Origin: Burkholderiales bacterium
GTDB taxonomy: Bacteria; Pseudomonadota; Gammaproteobacteria; Burkholderiales; Burkholderiaceae_D
Reading direction: 5' to 3'
NCBI GenBank assembly: GCA_026399895.1
Contig: JAPLQC010000022.1
Span: 76,297 to 140,296 of the forward strand
Length of the DNA: 64,000 nucleotides
Within the stretch, counting starts at the first letter, position 1, and each line of letters starts with the position of its first letter. Below, piece after piece: positions 62,269 through 64,000 of the stretch. The notes under the pieces were generated by a model. That model saw only the letters and a list, made by a program, of their open reading frames with translations, had not been told where the DNA came from and searched no databases. The position numbers and the translations under genes were made by a program.

Positions 62269-63141
62269 GTGATTTATCGCTCACCGCTGTTATCACCGCT
62301 GTTATCACAGCTACTATCGCTGCTAGGCCTGCTGTTGGCGATGCAATCGACTCACGCGCAGATCATCGATCTGCGTAGCGGGCAAGAGATCAGCGAACAG
62401 ATGCTGGTCGATAGACTACGCACGCAGGATATTGTGTTATTGGGTGAGCTTCACGATAACGCGAAGCACCATGCGTTACGTGCGCAGCTGATCAAACAAA
62501 TCGCCCGCGACAAATTAAGCGTCATTGCCGAGCACTTACCTTCAGGAGCTCGCGTTAAGCGTGAGGGCGGACTGCTGACTGATCTTGAAGCTGCGGGATT
62601 TGATGCCAAGGCATGGCAGTGGCCACTGCACTCGCCCTTGTTCGATGCTATACGCGGCGCCAAACTGCAGCTTATCGGCGGCAATCTGCCCAAAGGCTTC
62701 TCGAAGCAGTTATTCGCACAGGGCGAGTTGGCGCTATCCAGCCCGATGGCGCAAGCCTATAAAACTGCTTCCCTCAGTGCAGATGCGAGTCGGCGGTTGG
62801 ATCAGGATTTAATCGATGGCCATTGTGGCAAGCTGCCAGAAAAGTATCTGCAACCCATGCGTTTGGTGCAGCGTGCAACCGATCTCTCGATGGCGCAGGC
62901 GCTGCTTGATCATGCACCATCAGTGCTGGTTGCGGGTAATGGCCATGTGCGCAAGGACTATGGTGTACCGCAAGCACTGAGCGCGCTTGCACCCGCATTA
63001 AAACAAACCGCAGTCGGTTTCTATGAGGCCGACAGCCCGCGCGAAGAACTGGTAAAGTCCTTGGCAGGGCGCTATGACATCGTCTGGTTGAGTGAGCCGG
63101 CGGAGCGGTCTGACCCCTGCGAAAACTTCAAAATAAAATAA
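62269..63141 (+). CDS. ChaN-family (heme-binding uptake) protein, GTG start
   Basis: QDIVLLGELHDNAKHHALRAQLIKQIARDKLSVIAEHLP...VLVAGNGHVRKDYGVP; N-terminal signal sequence. Confidence 0.88.
   Translation: MIYRSPLLSPLLSQLLSLLGLLLAMQSTHAQIIDLRSGQEISEQMLVDRLRTQDIVLLGELHDNAKHHALRAQLIKQIARDKLSVIAEHLPSGARVKREGGLLTDLEAAGFDAKAWQWPLHSPLFDAIRGAKLQLIGGNLPKGFSKQLFAQGELALSSPMAQAYKTASLSADASRRLDQDLIDGHCGKLPEKYLQPMRLVQRATDLSMAQALLDHAPSVLVAGNGHVRKDYGVPQALSALAPALKQTAVGFYEADSPREELVKSLAGRYDIVWLSEPAERSDPCENFKIK
62281..62328. repeat. Decaying 12-bp tandem repeat encoding the ChaN signal-peptide hydrophobic core
   Basis: TCACCGCTGTTA x2, TCACAGCTACTA, TCGCTGCTAGGC = SPLL-SPLL-SQLL-SLLG. Confidence 0.85.
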
Positions 63142-63159
63142 TGCTGCAAGAGACATCCC

Positions 63160-64000
63160 ATGTTTAATTCTTTCTTTTTATCGCGTCGTTGGTTACTTTG
63201 GTCGTGGCCGGGCGCTGCAATAATTTTGCTCGGCACTTGGTATCAGGTGCAGATTGATGTAGCCATTAATGACTGGTTCGGTGGCTTCTATGACGTTGTG
63301 CAAAAGGCGCTGGCCCAGCCGGGTAACGTGACGCTGGATGAGTTTTTCGGTTTCCTCATGACTTTCGCCAAGCTGGCTGGCACCTATGTGCTGGTGGCGG
63401 TATTGCTGGCCTTCTTTACTAAGCATTGGGTATTTCGCTGGCGCGATGCGATGAATGATTACTACATGGCGCATTGGTCAACGCTGCGTCATATCGAGGG
63501 GGCAAGTCAGCGGGTACAGGAAGATACCAAGCGCTTCTCGGCAATCATGGAATCGCTGGGTTCCAACATGATGGATTCGCTGATGACCTTGTTCGCGTTC
63601 TTGCCGATTCTCTGGAATCTCTCGAAGAAAGTGTCCGAGGTTCCGGTGCTGGGGCAAGTAGAGCATGCACTGGTGTACGTGGCGATTTTGTTTGCTTTGT
63701 TTGGGACGGTGGTTTTGGCGCTGGTGGGCATTAAGCTGCCCGGCTTGGAGTTTAATAACCAGCGAGTTGAGGCGGCGTATCGTAAAGAGTTGGTGCACGC
63801 AGAAGACGATGGCGCGCGCGCAAGCGAACCTGTGGTGAAGGCGTTGTTTTCACATGTACGTGAAAATTACTTCCGCCTGTTTTTCCATTACATGTACTTC
63901 GATATCGCTAAGTTCAGCTATTTGCAGTTCGGTGTGTTGGTACCTTACATTGCGCTCGGCCCCACGGTGGTTTCGGGCGCAATCACATTGGGCGTGATGC
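63160..64000 (+). CDS. sbmA: SbmA/BacA-like peptide transporter, partial (runs off the right edge)
   Basis: MFNSFFLSRRWLL...FRWRDAMNDYYMAHWSTLRHIEGASQRVQEDTKRFSAIMESLG...GIKLPGLEFNNQRVEAAYRKELVHAEDDGARA...NYFRLFFHYMYF. Confidence 0.93.
   Translation, partial: MFNSFFLSRRWLLWSWPGAAIILLGTWYQVQIDVAINDWFGGFYDVVQKALAQPGNVTLDEFFGFLMTFAKLAGTYVLVAVLLAFFTKHWVFRWRDAMNDYYMAHWSTLRHIEGASQRVQEDTKRFSAIMESLGSNMMDSLMTLFAFLPILWNLSKKVSEVPVLGQVEHALVYVAILFALFGTVVLALVGIKLPGLEFNNQRVEAAYRKELVHAEDDGARASEPVVKALFSHVRENYFRLFFHYMYFDIAKFSYLQFGVLVPYIALGPTVVSGAITLGVM

Noticed and set aside
1-64000. CRISPR arrays, insertion sequences, prophage genes, toxin-antitoxin pairs, CIRCE element (TTAGCACTC-N9-GAGTGCTAA)
   Set aside because: None seen on reading; no regularly spaced repeats, transposase/integrase motifs, or CIRCE match were found in the window.

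Overview
This is a contiguous 64-kb chromosomal segment, almost certainly from a betaproteobacterium (Burkholderiales-like gene order). Most of it is conserved housekeeping sequence: dapB/bamE/fur, hrcA/nadK/recN, hemH/grpE/dnaK/dnaJ, purM/perM-like/hda/HAD/pcnB/folK/dNK/panB, a VC_2705-type symporter with a two-component system, recA/recX, sucCD, tRNA-Leu(CAA), phaA/phaB, an exonuclease-GIY-YIG fusion, glnS, ugpQ-like, alaS, tusA, etfBA-acyl-CoA dehydrogenase, rpsP-rimM-trmD-rplS, a minor pilin operon ending in pilY1, two yceI genes, chaN-like, and a partial sbmA/bacA. No CRISPR array, transposase, prophage or rRNA was seen. The most interesting locus is at 10.5-14.9 kb: an RpfC-like hybrid kinase, a small heme-oxygenase-like diiron-oxidase candidate, and a convergent RpfF-type DSF synthase. 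It is a DSF quorum-sensing module with a putative fatty-acid-acting oxidase in the place where rpfG/rpfH sit in Xanthomonas. Other findings read directly from sequence: two near-perfect sigma32 promoters with identical 13-nt spacers (grpE and dnaK); a textbook sigma54 promoter for the pilin; a LexA box for recA; a LiuR-like operator at etfBA; an Fnr/FixK-type box plus hairpin upstream of phaA; a composite inverted/direct repeat in the hemH-grpE spacer; and coding disruptions in hrcA (apparent +1 nt) and glnS (apparent 22-nt loss in a conserved motif). All assignments come from reading the sequence and recalled family motifs; no database search was run.
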